64,000 nt of DNA from Polaribacter butkevichii (GTDB taxonomy: Bacteria; Bacteroidota; Bacteroidia; Flavobacteriales; Flavobacteriaceae), in contig NZ_CP150661.1 of NCBI RefSeq assembly GCF_038024105.1, positions 3,501,501 to 3,565,500 on the forward strand, in the 5' to 3' direction. Shown one piece after another: positions 1 through 9,981 of this stretch (position 1 is its first letter; the number at the start of each line of letters is the position of its first letter). The position numbers were made by a program, and so were the translations under genes. The notes beneath the pieces were generated by a model. The model saw nothing but the letters and a program-made list of their open reading frames with translations. It had not been told where the DNA came from and did no database searches.

Positions 1-1
1 G

Positions 2-1528
2 GTAAGAGCGCATCCGATAGGTAAAATTGCAGAGCGTACTATTGGGTATGATGATTTTAGAGGAGAAGCAGGTATAGAAGGTGCTTTTGCTGATTATATG
101 CAAGGTGAAAATGGGTTGAGATGGAAGCAGAAAATTGCTAAAAATCAATGGAAACCTATAAATGATGTTAATGAAAAAGAACCTATAGATGGTCATGATA
201 TTATTACGACTATAGATGTTAATATTCAGGATATAACGCATCATGCGTTGTTAGATAACTTAGCATATTTTGAGGCAGAACATGGTTGTGCAGTGGTTAT
301 GGAAACGGCAACAGGAGAAATTAAAGCAATTTCTAATTTAGGAAGAACGTCTAAAGGAACCTATTACGAAAAAAGAAATTATGCGGTTTGGGAGAGTCAT
401 GAGCCAGGTTCTACTTTTAAGTTGGCAAGTTTAATGGTGGCTTTAGATGATAAAGTTATCGATACTTCTACAGTGGTAGATACGGAGAAAGGTAGAATTT
501 ATGTTAATAATAGAAAGGTAGAGGATTCTCATAGAGGAGGTTACGGTAAGATTTCTGCGGCAAGGGTTTTGGAGGTTTCGTCGAATGTTGGAGTGGTAAA
601 GATTATAAAAAAGTTTTATGATAAAAACCCAGAGAAATATTATAATAAAATAGCTGAATATGGTTTTACAAAGCCTATTGGTTTTCAAATAAAAGGAGAA
701 GGGAAGCCTTATGTTCCGAATCCTAAAGATAAGGAATGGAGTAAAATTTCTTTAGAGTGGATGGCTTGGGGTTATGGGGTTTCTGTTACGCCAATGCAAA
801 CATTAATGTTTTACAATGCGGTTGCAAATAATGGGGTTATGGTAAAACCAAGGTTTGTTAAAGAATTAAGAAGAGAGGATAAAACAGAGAAACTTTTTGA
901 AACAGAGATTGTAAATCCTAAAATAGCTTCAGATGAAACTTTAGCGAAGTTGAAAAAAGTGTTAGAAAACGTTGTAACTAAAGGTACGGCACGTAATATT
1001 TATTCTCCTAACTTTTCTATGGCAGGTAAAACAGGGACGGCAAAAAAGTACATTCCAAAGCATGTAGATGAGAAAGGTAAAACAGTATTTGGACATTATT
1101 CTACCAAGCATTATGTAGCGTCGTTTGCGGGTTTTTTTCCTGCGGATAAACCAAAATATTCTTGCATTGTGGTAATTCATGATCCAAAGAAAGAGAAAGG
1201 GTATTATGGTGCAACTGTTGCGGGGCCTGTGTTTAAAGAGATTGCACAAAAAATTTATACAACTACACCTATAGATAATCAGTCTGTAGATGATAAAATA
1301 GAATTTGCGTCGATTGAAAAGCAGTATTTAAGTTTTGATAAAAAATTAAATAAAGAATATCATGAAATTCCGGATGTTAGAGGGATGTCTGGTATGGATG
1401 CTTTGGCGTTGTTAGAAAATATTGGATTAAAAGTGCAGGTTTCTGGAGCGGGAAAAGTGAAGTCTCAATCACTACGAAAAGGAGAGAAGTTAATAAAAGG
1501 ACAAACAATTATTTTAAAACTTTCATAA
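2..1528 (+). CDS. ftsI: Penicillin-binding protein, FtsI/SpoVD type (5' end outside window)
   Basis: Class B penicillin-binding transpeptidase that cross-links septal peptidoglycan, membrane-anchored and acting in the periplasm. The reading frame is open from the first bases, so the N-terminal membrane helix and part of the dimerisation domain lie upstream; 508 codons are visible. The active-site STFK motif is at bases 410-421 (catalytic Ser), followed by an SSN motif and the KTGT motif from base 1028. The last ~60 residues resemble a PASTA domain (EIPDVRGMSGMDAL...), as in SpoVD-type proteins. It heads the visible dcw cluster, and murE follows within a base or two. The family is certain; the name FtsI rather than SpoVD is conventional for Bacteroidota. 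Confidence 0.93.
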   Translation, partial: VRAHPIGKIAERTIGYDDFRGEAGIEGAFADYMQGENGLRWKQKIAKNQWKPINDVNEKEPIDGHDIITTIDVNIQDITHHALLDNLAYFEAEHGCAVVMETATGEIKAISNLGRTSKGTYYEKRNYAVWESHEPGSTFKLASLMVALDDKVIDTSTVVDTEKGRIYVNNRKVEDSHRGGYGKISAARVLEVSSNVGVVKIIKKFYDKNPEKYYNKIAEYGFTKPIGFQIKGEGKPYVPNPKDKEWSKISLEWMAWGYGVSVTPMQTLMFYNAVANNGVMVKPRFVKELRREDKTEKLFETEIVNPKIASDETLAKLKKVLENVVTKGTARNIYSPNFSMAGKTGTAKKYIPKHVDEKGKTVFGHYSTKHYVASFAGFFPADKPKYSCIVVIHDPKKEKGYYGATVAGPVFKEIAQKIYTTTPIDNQSVDDKIEFASIEKQYLSFDKKLNKEYHEIPDVRGMSGMDALALLENIGLKVQVSGAGKVKSQSLRKGEKLIKGQTIILKLS

Positions 1529-1529
1529 G

Positions 1530-2996
1530 CTGAAAAATTTAAAAGACATATTATATCAGGTTGCTATTCATCAAGTATTTGGACTTACAGATATTAAGGT
1601 GAATTCTATTGTTTTTGATTCTAGAAAGATTGAAAAGAATGCTGTTTTTGTTGCTCAAAAAGGAGTTTCAGTAGATGGGCATTTATATATAGATAAAGCA
1701 ATTTCTTTAGGAGCAATCGCAATTATTTGCGAAGATTTTCCTGCGGATAAAAAAGAAGGAATTACTTATGTTCAGGTGACGGATGCAAATGTAGCATTGG
1801 CTATTATGGCGTCTAATTTTTATAACAATCCATCAAAAAAACTTCCTTTAGTGGGAGTTACGGGTACTAATGGTAAAACAACAATAGCATCACTTTTATA
1901 TCAATTATTTAAAAAAGCGGGTTATAAAGTTGGTTTACTTTCTACTGTTAAAATTTTGGTTGATGAAACGGAGTTTAAGGCAACGCATACAACACCAGAT
2001 TCTGTAACTATCAATAGTTATTTGGATAAAATGATTGAAGCTGGAGTAGATTACTGTTTTATGGAAGTGAGTTCTCATGGAATTCATCAAAAAAGAACAG
2101 AAGGATTAACTTTTGCAGGTGGAATTTTTACCAACTTATCGCACGATCATTTAGATTATCACAACACGTTTGCAGAGTATAGAGATGTAAAAAAATCATT
2201 TTTCGATTCATTGCCAAAATCAGCTTTTGCGTTGACAAATATTGATGATAAAAATGGCGACTTTATGTTGCAAAACACCAAGGCTAAAAAGAAAACATAC
2301 GCGTTAAAAACAATAGCAGATTATAAAGCGAAGATTTTAGAAAAACAATTTTCTGGTACACTTTTAAAGTTAAATGACACGGAGGTTTGGACAAAGTTAA
2401 TTGGTCAGTTTAATGCTTCTAATTTATTGGCAATTTATGCTACGGCAGAATTATTAGGTTTAGAAAAGTTAGAAATTTTAACAATAATAAGTCAGTTAGA
2501 AAATGTAAGCGGACGTTTTGAATATGTGGTTTCTGGTGATGGAGTTACAGCAATTGTAGATTATGCGCATACGCCAGATGCTTTAAAAAATGTGTTAGAA
2601 ACCATTAATGATATTAGAACTGGTAACGAAAAAGTAATTACAGTTGTAGGTTGTGGTGGTGATAGAGATAAAACAAAAAGACCTAAAATGGCGCACATTG
2701 CTTCGCAATTAAGTAATCAAGCAATTTTTACGTCAGACAATCCAAGAACAGAAAATGCGCAAACTATTTTAGATGAAATGGAAGTTGGTGTTGCTGCAGA
2801 AAATTATAAAAAAACATTGTCAATTTTAGATAGAAGACAAGCCATAAAAACAGCTTGTAAGTTTTCTGAAAATGGAGATATCATATTAATTGCCGGAAAA
2901 GGGCATGAAAATTATCAAGAAATAAACGGAGTTAGAACTCATTTTGATGATTTAGAGGAGGTAAGAAATTGTTTCAATCAATTAAAAAATAATTAA
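1530..2996 (+). CDS. murE: UDP-MurNAc-L-Ala-D-Glu:meso-DAP ligase MurE, probable CTG start
   Basis: Cytoplasmic ATP-dependent ligase adding the third stem-peptide residue to UDP-MurNAc-dipeptide. The ATP-binding GTNGKTT loop is at about residues 112-118. The DNPR motif at 403-406 is the signature of meso-diaminopimelate specificity. The start needs comment: the first ATG/GTG/TTG in frame is GTG at 1599, but the 23 codons before it ([20 protein letters not shown]) look like the conserved N-terminus of flavobacterial MurE. The only start-like codon that includes them is CTG at 1530, two bases after the ftsI stop; an in-frame stop lies at 1515-1517. With CTG the protein is 488 residues, normal for the family. 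Using 1599 would lose the first beta-strand region. Confidence 0.9.
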   Translation: MKNLKDILYQVAIHQVFGLTDIKVNSIVFDSRKIEKNAVFVAQKGVSVDGHLYIDKAISLGAIAIICEDFPADKKEGITYVQVTDANVALAIMASNFYNNPSKKLPLVGVTGTNGKTTIASLLYQLFKKAGYKVGLLSTVKILVDETEFKATHTTPDSVTINSYLDKMIEAGVDYCFMEVSSHGIHQKRTEGLTFAGGIFTNLSHDHLDYHNTFAEYRDVKKSFFDSLPKSAFALTNIDDKNGDFMLQNTKAKKKTYALKTIADYKAKILEKQFSGTLLKLNDTEVWTKLIGQFNASNLLAIYATAELLGLEKLEILTIISQLENVSGRFEYVVSGDGVTAIVDYAHTPDALKNVLETINDIRTGNEKVITVVGCGGDRDKTKRPKMAHIASQLSNQAIFTSDNPRTENAQTILDEMEVGVAAENYKKTLSILDRRQAIKTACKFSENGDIILIAGKGHENYQEINGVRTHFDDLEEVRNCFNQLKNN

Positions 2997-2998
2997 GA

Positions 2999-4225
2999 AT
3001 GCTGTATTATTTATTTCAATATTTAGAAAGTGTAATGGATTTTCCTGGTGCAGGATTGTTCCATTTTATCACATTTAGAGCTGCAGCAGCTTTTATTTTA
3101 TCCTTGTTAATTTCTACCATTTATGGTAAGCGAATTATAGATTTTTTAAGAAATCAACAAGTTGGTGAAACAGTAAGAGATTTAGGTTTAGATGGTCAAA
3201 AACAAAAAACAGGAACGCCTACAATGGGTGGTGTTATTATCATTTTAGCAACATTAATTCCGGTTTTATTGTTAGCCAAATTAGATAATATCTATGTCAT
3301 TATTTTAATCATCACCACAGTTTGGATGGGGTTAATTGGTTTTTTAGATGATTATATAAAAGTTTTTAAGAAAGATAAAGGAGGTTTAAGTGGTAAGTTT
3401 AAAGTTTTAGGTCAGATTGGTTTAGGTCTTATTGTGGGGTCTATGCTTTATTTTAACGATGGAGTTACTATTAAAGAACAATTGCCAAAAGACCAACAAA
3501 TAGTAAATAAGGAAGGAAGAAAAATTGTTTTTGGAGAAGCTCATAAATCAACAAAAACAACAGTTCCTTTTTTAAAGGATAACGAATTAGATTACTCTAA
3601 AGCATTCAGTTTTTTAGGGGATGGTTATGAAAAATACGGTTGGATTATTTTTATTTTTATTACTGTTTTTATTGTAACAGGGGTTTCTAATGGAGCAAAT
3701 TTAACAGATGGAATAGATGGTTTGGCCGCTGGTTCTTCTGCTATTATTGTAATAACGTTAGCTGTTTTTGCGTGGGTTTCTGGTAATATCATTTTTGCAG
3801 ATTATTTAGACATTATGTTTATACCAAATTCGGGAGAAATGACAGTTTTTATATTGGCTTTTGCTGGGGCTTTAATTGGTTTTCTTTGGTATAATACATA
3901 TCCTGCTCAAGTTTTTATGGGAGATACAGGAAGTTTAACTATCGGTGGAATTATAGCTGTTATTGCTATTGCAATTCGAAAAGAATTATTACTGCCAATT
4001 TTAGCTGGAATATTTGTAGTAGAAAACCTATCTGTAATTATGCAAGTTTCTTGGTTTAAGTATACTAGAAAAAAATACGGAGAAGGAAGAAGGATTTTTA
4101 AAATGTCTCCGTTGCATCATCATTATCAAAAATTAAGTTATCACGAAAGTAAAATTGTAGTCCGTTTTTGGATTGTTGGAATTTTACTGGCAGTATTTAC
4201 AATTGTAACCTTAAAATTAAGATAA
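2999..4225 (+). CDS. mraY: Phospho-MurNAc-pentapeptide transferase MraY
   Basis: Integral membrane enzyme that transfers phospho-MurNAc-pentapeptide from UDP to undecaprenyl phosphate, giving lipid I. The 408-residue protein has about ten hydrophobic segments, the FLDDYIKV aspartate motif, an NLTDGIDGL motif, a GDTGSL motif and the C-terminal SPLHHHYQ histidine motif. It is longer than the ~360-residue proteobacterial enzyme because of an extra hydrophilic stretch of about 45 residues near residues 155-205 (with INVK-like and [11 protein letters not shown] segments); such an insertion is usual in Bacteroidota MraY. It lies 2 bp after murE and is directly abutted by murD, consistent with one transcript. 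Confidence 0.96.
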   Translation: MLYYLFQYLESVMDFPGAGLFHFITFRAAAAFILSLLISTIYGKRIIDFLRNQQVGETVRDLGLDGQKQKTGTPTMGGVIIILATLIPVLLLAKLDNIYVIILIITTVWMGLIGFLDDYIKVFKKDKGGLSGKFKVLGQIGLGLIVGSMLYFNDGVTIKEQLPKDQQIVNKEGRKIVFGEAHKSTKTTVPFLKDNELDYSKAFSFLGDGYEKYGWIIFIFITVFIVTGVSNGANLTDGIDGLAAGSSAIIVITLAVFAWVSGNIIFADYLDIMFIPNSGEMTVFILAFAGALIGFLWYNTYPAQVFMGDTGSLTIGGIIAVIAIAIRKELLLPILAGIFVVENLSVIMQVSWFKYTRKKYGEGRRIFKMSPLHHHYQKLSYHESKIVVRFWIVGILLAVFTIVTLKLR

Positions 4226-5560
4226 ATGAAACGATTGGTAGTTCTTGGTGGAGGAGAAAGTGGTGTTGGTGCAGCGCTTTTAGGAAAACAAAAAGGCTAT
4301 GAAGTCTTTGTGTCTGACAAGGGTGCTATATCAAAAAAATATAAAGAAGTTCTTTTAAATAATAAGATTGATTTTGAGGAAAAGCAACATACAGAAAGCA
4401 AAATTTTAAATGCAGATGTAGTTGTAAAAAGTCCTGGAATTCCGGATACCGTTGCGTTGATTGTAAAGTTGAAAGAAAATTTGATTCCTGTTATTTCAGA
4501 AATTGAATTTGCAGCAAAATATACCAGTGCAAATATTATAAGTATTACGGGGTCTAACGGTAAAACAACCACCACATTATTATTGCATCATATTTTAAAA
4601 AATGCAGGTTTAGATGTTGGTATTGCAGGGAATATTGGGGATAGTTTTGCGCAACAAGTAGCAGAACAATCGTATGAAAATTATGTGTTAGAGTTAAGTA
4701 GTTTTCAATTAGATGGTATTGAAGACTTTAATAGTCATATTGCCATTTTAACCAATATTACACCAGATCATTTAGATAGATATGAGTACGATTTTAATAA
4801 ATATGTAGCCTCAAAATTTAGAATAACAAAGAATCAAAAAGAAACCGATTATTTAATTTTTGATGCTGATGATGAAGCAATCAATAATTGGTTAAAAGAG
4901 AATAAAACAAGCGCAAAATTAGTTCCGTTTTCGCTTGAAAAAGAATTAGAGTACGGAGCTTATGTCAAAGACAATAATATGATTATCAATATAAATAAAG
5001 AAAAAATTAACATGCCGTTATCAACTTTATCAGTAAAAGGAAAACACAATACTAAAAACGCAATGGCGGCAACAATGGCTGCACAATTGTTAAAAGTAAG
5101 AAGACAAGCAATTAAAGAAAGCTTAGAAGATTTTGAAGGTGTAGAGCATCGTTTAGAAAATGTTGCAAAAGTTAAAGGGGTAGCATTTATAAATGATTCT
5201 AAGGCAACCAATGTAAATGCAACTTATTATGCCTTAGAATGCATGGATAAAACAACTATTTGGATTGTTGGTGGTGTAGATAAAGGAAATGATTATAATG
5301 ATTTATTGCCTTTGGTTAGAGAAAAGGTAAAAGCAATTGTGTGTTTAGGTCTTGATAATGAGAAAATAAAAAACACTTTTGAAAACGTTGTTGATATTAT
5401 TGTAGAAACTGCCGGGGCAGAAGAAGCTGTAAAAGTTTCTCAGAAATTAGCAGAAAGAGGAGAAGCTGTTTTGTTATCTCCATGTTGTGCAAGTTTTGAT
5501 TTATTTGAAAATTATGAAGACAGAGGGCGTCAATTTAAAAACGCTGTAAGAAGTCTTTAA
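4226..5560 (+). CDS. murD: UDP-MurNAc-L-alanine:D-glutamate ligase MurD
   Basis: Cytoplasmic ligase adding D-glutamate to UDP-MurNAc-L-Ala. The 444-residue protein starts with a Rossmann-like glycine-rich stretch (VVLGGGESGVG, residues 5-15). The ATP-binding GSNGKTTT loop is at 109-116, followed by the conserved ITPDHLDRY and HRLE(N) motifs and the NDSKATN motif near residue 327. The start ATG immediately follows the mraY TAA stop with no gap, so translation is probably coupled. An 88-bp spacer with two hairpins separates it from ftsW, the longest gap within the cluster. Confidence 0.97.
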   Translation: MKRLVVLGGGESGVGAALLGKQKGYEVFVSDKGAISKKYKEVLLNNKIDFEEKQHTESKILNADVVVKSPGIPDTVALIVKLKENLIPVISEIEFAAKYTSANIISITGSNGKTTTTLLLHHILKNAGLDVGIAGNIGDSFAQQVAEQSYENYVLELSSFQLDGIEDFNSHIAILTNITPDHLDRYEYDFNKYVASKFRITKNQKETDYLIFDADDEAINNWLKENKTSAKLVPFSLEKELEYGAYVKDNNMIININKEKINMPLSTLSVKGKHNTKNAMAATMAAQLLKVRRQAIKESLEDFEGVEHRLENVAKVKGVAFINDSKATNVNATYYALECMDKTTIWIVGGVDKGNDYNDLLPLVREKVKAIVCLGLDNEKIKNTFENVVDIIVETAGAEEAVKVSQKLAERGEAVLLSPCCASFDLFENYEDRGRQFKNAVRSL

Positions 5561-5564
5561 AAAA

Positions 5565-5623
5565 TGTAATTGCGTAAATATTAGCAATTAATTTTAGAAA
5601 GAATTATTTAAATCTTTCTAAAA
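5565..5623 (+). other. Two tandem hairpins in the murD-ftsW gap
   Basis: Two inverted repeats lie back to back in the only sizeable gap of the dcw cluster. The first pairs 5567-5573 with 5584-5590 (7 bp). The second pairs 5592-5602 with 5613-5623 (11 bp, A/T-rich, 10-nt loop). Neither is followed by a run of T, so they do not look like ordinary terminators. They could be an RNA processing site, a stability element or an attenuator; this is an inference from symmetry alone. Confidence 0.4.
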
Positions 5624-5648
5624 ACAAACTAAAACTAAAAGTTATAAA

Positions 5649-6833
5649 GTGAAAACCATTTTTAAATACATAAAAGGAGATCGAACCATTTGGGCAATTG
5701 TTGCTATTTTGGCTATATTCTCATTTATGCCGGTATATAGCGCAAGTACAAACTTGGTTTATGTAGTTGGGTCTGGTTCTTCTTTAGGATATTTGATGAA
5801 GCATATTCTGTTGTTAATTATGGGGTTTGCTATTATTTATGGTGTACACAAAGTACCTTATAGATATTTTTCTGGTGGTTCTGTAATTATGCTTCCTGTA
5901 ATTATCTTTTTATTGATTTACACATTGTCTCAAGGAACAACTATTGGGGGGGCAAATGCAAGTAGATGGATTAGAATTGGTGGTATTGGTTTTCAAACAT
6001 CTACCTTGGCAGGTTTGGTTCTAATGGTTTATGTAGCAAGATATTTATCTAGAAACAAGGATAAAATAATAAGTTTTAAAGAAAGTTTATGGCAGTTGTG
6101 GTTGCCTGTTGCAGCTATTTTAATGTTAATTTTACCAGCAAACTTTTCTACATCAGCCATTATTTTTGTAATGATTTTAATCTTAACTTTTCTAGGAGGA
6201 TATCCGGTTAAGTATTTAGGTTTTATAATGGGAGCGGGAGTTGGTTTGTTGTTGCTTTTTATTTTAGCAGCAAAAGCTTTTCCGGATGCCATGCCAAATA
6301 GGGTGCAGACTTGGCAAAATAGAATTGAGAGTTTTTCTGATAATGAAGGTAAAGAAGCATATCAGGTAGAAAAGGCAAAAATAGCTATTGCTATGGGGCA
6401 AACTTTTGGTGTAGGACCTGGTAAGAGCATTCAAAAAAACTTTTTACCTCAGTCTACTTCCGATTTTATTTACGCAATTATTGTAGAAGAATACGGTTTG
6501 GTTGGTGGTTTTTTAATTGTGTCTATCTATTTTATTCTGTTGTTCAGAATTTTTGTAGTCATTAGAAAAACAACTACAATTTTTGGCACGTTATTAGTGT
6601 TAGGAGTTGGGTTGCCTATTATTTTTCAGGCATCCATAAATATGGCGGTTGCAACCAATTTATTTCCTGTAACAGGGCAAACTTTACCATTAATAAGTAG
6701 TGGTGGTACTTCTATTTGGATGACGTGTTTTGCTTTAGGAATGATTTTAAGTGTAAGCGCATCAAAAGAAGAAACAGAAGAAGATATTTTAGATGATAAC
6801 CCTTTAGACATACTTCATGAAGCACTCGATTAA
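5649..6833 (+). CDS. ftsW: Septal peptidoglycan polymerase FtsW (SEDS family)
   Basis: SEDS-family glycosyltransferase that polymerises lipid II at the septum with the FtsI-type transpeptidase. The 394-residue protein has about ten membrane helices and family-typical stretches such as [12 protein letters not shown] (residues ~100-111), the [11 protein letters not shown] motif near 252-262 and the SSGGTS motif near the last helices. The start is GTG at 5649, with no earlier in-frame start fitting the family. The C-terminal tail is acidic ([14 protein letters not shown]). Its 3' end overlaps murG by 17 bp, a sign of coupled translation. Confidence 0.95.
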   Translation: MKTIFKYIKGDRTIWAIVAILAIFSFMPVYSASTNLVYVVGSGSSLGYLMKHILLLIMGFAIIYGVHKVPYRYFSGGSVIMLPVIIFLLIYTLSQGTTIGGANASRWIRIGGIGFQTSTLAGLVLMVYVARYLSRNKDKIISFKESLWQLWLPVAAILMLILPANFSTSAIIFVMILILTFLGGYPVKYLGFIMGAGVGLLLLFILAAKAFPDAMPNRVQTWQNRIESFSDNEGKEAYQVEKAKIAIAMGQTFGVGPGKSIQKNFLPQSTSDFIYAIIVEEYGLVGGFLIVSIYFILLFRIFVVIRKTTTIFGTLLVLGVGLPIIFQASINMAVATNLFPVTGQTLPLISSGGTSIWMTCFALGMILSVSASKEETEEDILDDNPLDILHEALD

Positions 6834-7911
6834 CATACTAATTTCAGGGGGAGGAACAGGAGGACACATCTATCCTGCAATTGCAATTGCAAACGAATTA
6901 AAGTTGCGTTATCCAGATGCAAAATTTTTGTTTGTAGGTGCAAAAGATAAAATGGAGATGGAAAAGGTGCCGCAAGCGGGGTATGAAATTAAAGGATTGT
7001 GGATTTCTGGTATTCAAAGAAAGTTAACTATAGCTAATTTATCGTTTCCTTTTAAGTTGATGAGTAGTTTGTGGAATGCATCAAAGATTATTAGAAAATT
7101 TAAACCAGATATTGCTATTGGTACTGGTGGTTTTGCTAGCGGACCAACATTGATAATGGCAAATAGAAAAGGAATTCCGACGTTGATACAAGAACAGAAT
7201 TCTTTTCCTGGAATTACGAATAAATTATTAAGCAAAAAGGCAAATAAAATTTGTGTTGCTTATGATCATTTAGAACGCTTTTTTCCTGCGGATAAAATTG
7301 TAAAAACAGGTAACCCTGTTCGGCAAGATTTGCTGTCAATTCATGCCAAAACAGCAGAGGGTAAAGCTTTTTTTAAATTAGATGAAAGTAAGAAAACGAT
7401 TTTAGTTTTAGGAGGAAGTTTAGGAGCTAGAAAAATAAATCAACTGGTAGAAACAAACTTAGGTTTTTTTAAAAAACAAGGAATTCAGGTTATTTGGCAA
7501 TGTGGTAAATTGTATTTTGAAGAATACAAAAAGTACAATGAAATAGATGGTGTACAAGTACATCAGTTTTTAAATAGAATGGATTTTGCGTATGCCGCAT
7601 CTGATATTATTATTTCTAGAGCAGGTGCAAGTTCGGTTTCAGAATTATGTATTGTTGGTAAGCCAGTTATATTTATTCCATCGCCTAATGTGTCGGAAGA
7701 TCATCAAACTAAAAACGCAAAGTCAATTGCAGATAAACATGGTGCAATTTTGTTAAAAGAGAGTGAGTTAGAAACGTTTCCAATAGTTTTTGAAACATTG
7801 ATAAAAGATCAAGGAAAACAAGATCATTTAGCAGAAAATATAAACGAATTAGCGCTTCCGGGTGCAACAACAGATATTGTTAACGAAGTAGAAAAATTAT
7901 TAAAAAAGTGA
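6817..7911 (+). CDS. murG: Lipid II-forming GlcNAc transferase MurG
   Basis: Peripheral membrane GT28 glycosyltransferase that adds GlcNAc from UDP-GlcNAc to lipid I on the cytoplasmic face. The 364-residue protein has the N-terminal [10 protein letters not shown] loop (residues 11-20), a second glycine loop ([11 protein letters not shown]) at the start of the C-terminal domain, and the conserved [10 protein letters not shown] and EDHQTKNA motifs that bind the UDP-GlcNAc donor. ATG at 6817 lies inside the end of ftsW, and the stop overlaps the murC start by 4 bp. Confidence 0.97.
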   Translation: MKHSINILISGGGTGGHIYPAIAIANELKLRYPDAKFLFVGAKDKMEMEKVPQAGYEIKGLWISGIQRKLTIANLSFPFKLMSSLWNASKIIRKFKPDIAIGTGGFASGPTLIMANRKGIPTLIQEQNSFPGITNKLLSKKANKICVAYDHLERFFPADKIVKTGNPVRQDLLSIHAKTAEGKAFFKLDESKKTILVLGGSLGARKINQLVETNLGFFKKQGIQVIWQCGKLYFEEYKKYNEIDGVQVHQFLNRMDFAYAASDIIISRAGASSVSELCIVGKPVIFIPSPNVSEDHQTKNAKSIADKHGAILLKESELETFPIVFETLIKDQGKQDHLAENINELALPGATTDIVNEVEKLLKK

Positions 7912-9260
7912 ATTTAAACAATATACATAACGTCTTTTTTGTCGGTATTGGTGGCATAGGAATGAGCGCAATTGCCCGTTACTTTGCTACGAATGGAAAA
8001 AAAGTGGCTGGTTATGATAAAACTCCTTCTCAAATCACTTTAGATTTAGAGGAATTAGGAGTTGAAATTCATTTTGAAGATGCTGTAAAAAATATTCCTA
8101 TTTCATTTTTAAATACCAAAAAAACATTGGTGGTTTATACGCCTGCAATCTCTAAAACTAATGTAGAATTAAATTATTTTTTAGAGAATGATTTTTCGGT
8201 TTTAAAAAGATCAGAAATTTTAGGAAGAATCACAGAAACTACCTTTTGTTTAGCTGTTGCAGGTACGCACGGTAAAACAACTACTTCTGCTATTTTAGGA
8301 CATATTATGGCAGAAGCAAATGCAACTTCTTTTTTAGGAGGAATTGCAGAAAATTATAATTCTAACCTAATTTTAGGTGAAGATAAAATTAGTGTTGTGG
8401 AGGCAGATGAGTTTGATCGATCTTTCTTAAAATTGAGTCCAAATATTGCTTGTGTAACTTCTATGGATGCCGATCATTTAGATATTTATGGAGATGCAGA
8501 AGCATTGAATGAGTCTTTTGTAGAGTTTGCAAACAAAGTTTCTGGAACCTTAATTGTTGCAAAAGGGTTGCCTTTAAAAGGATTAACGTATGCAGTTAAT
8601 AAAGCGGCAGATTATGCGGCTTTAAATTTAAAAATTGAAAGCGGAACATATGTTTTTGATGTGAAAACACCATCATCAGAAATTAAAAATATTGAATTTC
8701 ATTTACCAGGGCAGCATAATGTTATGAATGCTTTAGCGGCTTTGGCAATGGCAGATGTTTATGGGATATCATTAGAAAACATCAAACAACGTTTGTCTAG
8801 TTTTAAAGGGGTTAAGCGTAGGTTTTCTTATAAAATTAAAACAAATAATTTTGTGCTGATTGATGATTATGCACATCACCCAACGGCAATAAATGCAGTT
8901 GAAAGTTCTATAAGAGAAATGTACCCGGATGAAAAAGTGTTGGTTGTTTTTCAGCCTCATTTATTTTCTAGAACAAAAGATTTTATTGAAGATTTTGCCT
9001 TGGCGTTATCTAAATTTGATGAAGTTTTGTTGTTAGACATTTATCCTGCAAGAGAAGAACCGATCACTGGAGTAGACTCTGAATGGTTATTAAATAAAAT
9101 TGATTGTAAGAATAAAAATTTAACTAAAAAAAATAATTTAGTAAAAGATATTAAGAATTCATCGGCAAAAGTAGTGGTAATGTTAGGGGCAGGAGACATA
9201 GGTGTGATGGTTAATGAGGTAACAAATGAACTTTTAAAAACCACCAATAGTTATGATTAA
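7908..9260 (+). CDS. murC: UDP-MurNAc:L-alanine ligase MurC
   Basis: Cytoplasmic ligase adding the first stem residue, L-alanine, to UDP-MurNAc. The 450-residue protein shows the [11 protein letters not shown] nucleotide-binding stretch near residues 13-23, the ATP loop GTHGKTTT at 119-126, the [10 protein letters not shown] motif and the DDYAHHPT motif. The GTG start overlaps the murG stop by 4 bp (GTGA), the classic coupled junction. The 3' end overlaps ftsQ by 8 bp. Confidence 0.97.
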   Translation: MNLNNIHNVFFVGIGGIGMSAIARYFATNGKKVAGYDKTPSQITLDLEELGVEIHFEDAVKNIPISFLNTKKTLVVYTPAISKTNVELNYFLENDFSVLKRSEILGRITETTFCLAVAGTHGKTTTSAILGHIMAEANATSFLGGIAENYNSNLILGEDKISVVEADEFDRSFLKLSPNIACVTSMDADHLDIYGDAEALNESFVEFANKVSGTLIVAKGLPLKGLTYAVNKAADYAALNLKIESGTYVFDVKTPSSEIKNIEFHLPGQHNVMNALAALAMADVYGISLENIKQRLSSFKGVKRRFSYKIKTNNFVLIDDYAHHPTAINAVESSIREMYPDEKVLVVFQPHLFSRTKDFIEDFALALSKFDEVLLLDIYPAREEPITGVDSEWLLNKIDCKNKNLTKKNNLVKDIKNSSAKVVVMLGAGDIGVMVNEVTNELLKTTNSYD

Positions 9261-9975
9261 GAAGTTTTTAAAATATATCTCTTTCCTTTTATTGATAGTG
9301 GTTTTGGGGATTTTATATAGTTTTTCTTCTGCAAGAAATTCTAAGAAAAAGGTAAAAGATATTGTGGTAGAATTTGAAGCTGGAGAGAACCATTTTTTAA
9401 CACATGCTATGGTTAATAAATTGTTAATACAAAATGATTCAACTGTGAAAAACCAAGCAAAATCTGTGATAAATTTATACAGTTTGGAAAAAATGGTTTC
9501 TAAAAATCCATATGTAGCACATGCAGCTGTATTTTTAACCATTGGGGGTACCTTAAAAACAATCATAAAACAGCGAGCACCTGTTGCAAGAATTATGACT
9601 AAAAGTGATTCTTATTATATTGATAAACAAGGAGTAAAAATACCTTTGTCTGCTAATTATTCGGCAAGAGTACTGTTGGTTTCTGGGGTTAAAAAAGAAG
9701 AAGAAATTAAATGGATATTACCATTAATATCCTTTATTTTGCAAGATAGTTTTTTGCAAAAAGAAGTGGTAGGAATTGAGAAATTTGATGATGATGATTA
9801 TCAATTGGCCGTGAGAAGTGGAGATTATAAAATCGATTTAGGTAAATTAACCGAAATGGATGTAAAATTTAAGAAGTTAAAGGCGTTTTATAACAAAGCA
9901 TTTAAAGATAAAACGATTCAGAATTATAAAACGATTAATTTAAAATATCACAACCAAGTTGTGTGCGCAAAATAA
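9253..9975 (+). CDS. ftsQ: Cell division protein FtsQ/DivIB
   Basis: Bitopic membrane protein that links early and late divisome parts. The 240-residue product has a short basic cytoplasmic tail, one membrane helix at about residues 5-25, then a periplasmic part with a POTRA-like beginning (the SLEKMVSKNPYVAHAAVFLTIGG region) and the conserved KQRAPVARI stretch. Sequence conservation in this family is weak, so position between murC and ftsA carries part of the assignment. It starts 8 bp before the murC stop and ends 6 bp before ftsA. Confidence 0.9.
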   Translation: MIKKFLKYISFLLLIVVLGILYSFSSARNSKKKVKDIVVEFEAGENHFLTHAMVNKLLIQNDSTVKNQAKSVINLYSLEKMVSKNPYVAHAAVFLTIGGTLKTIIKQRAPVARIMTKSDSYYIDKQGVKIPLSANYSARVLLVSGVKKEEEIKWILPLISFILQDSFLQKEVVGIEKFDDDDYQLAVRSGDYKIDLGKLTEMDVKFKKLKAFYNKAFKDKTIQNYKTINLKYHNQVVCAK

Positions 9976-9981
9976 ATCAAA

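Noticed and set aside
962..1249. Minus-strand reading frame of 95 codons inside ftsI
   Set aside because: It is antisense to the transpeptidase domain, with unusual Cys/Phe/Arg-rich composition and no recognised domain.
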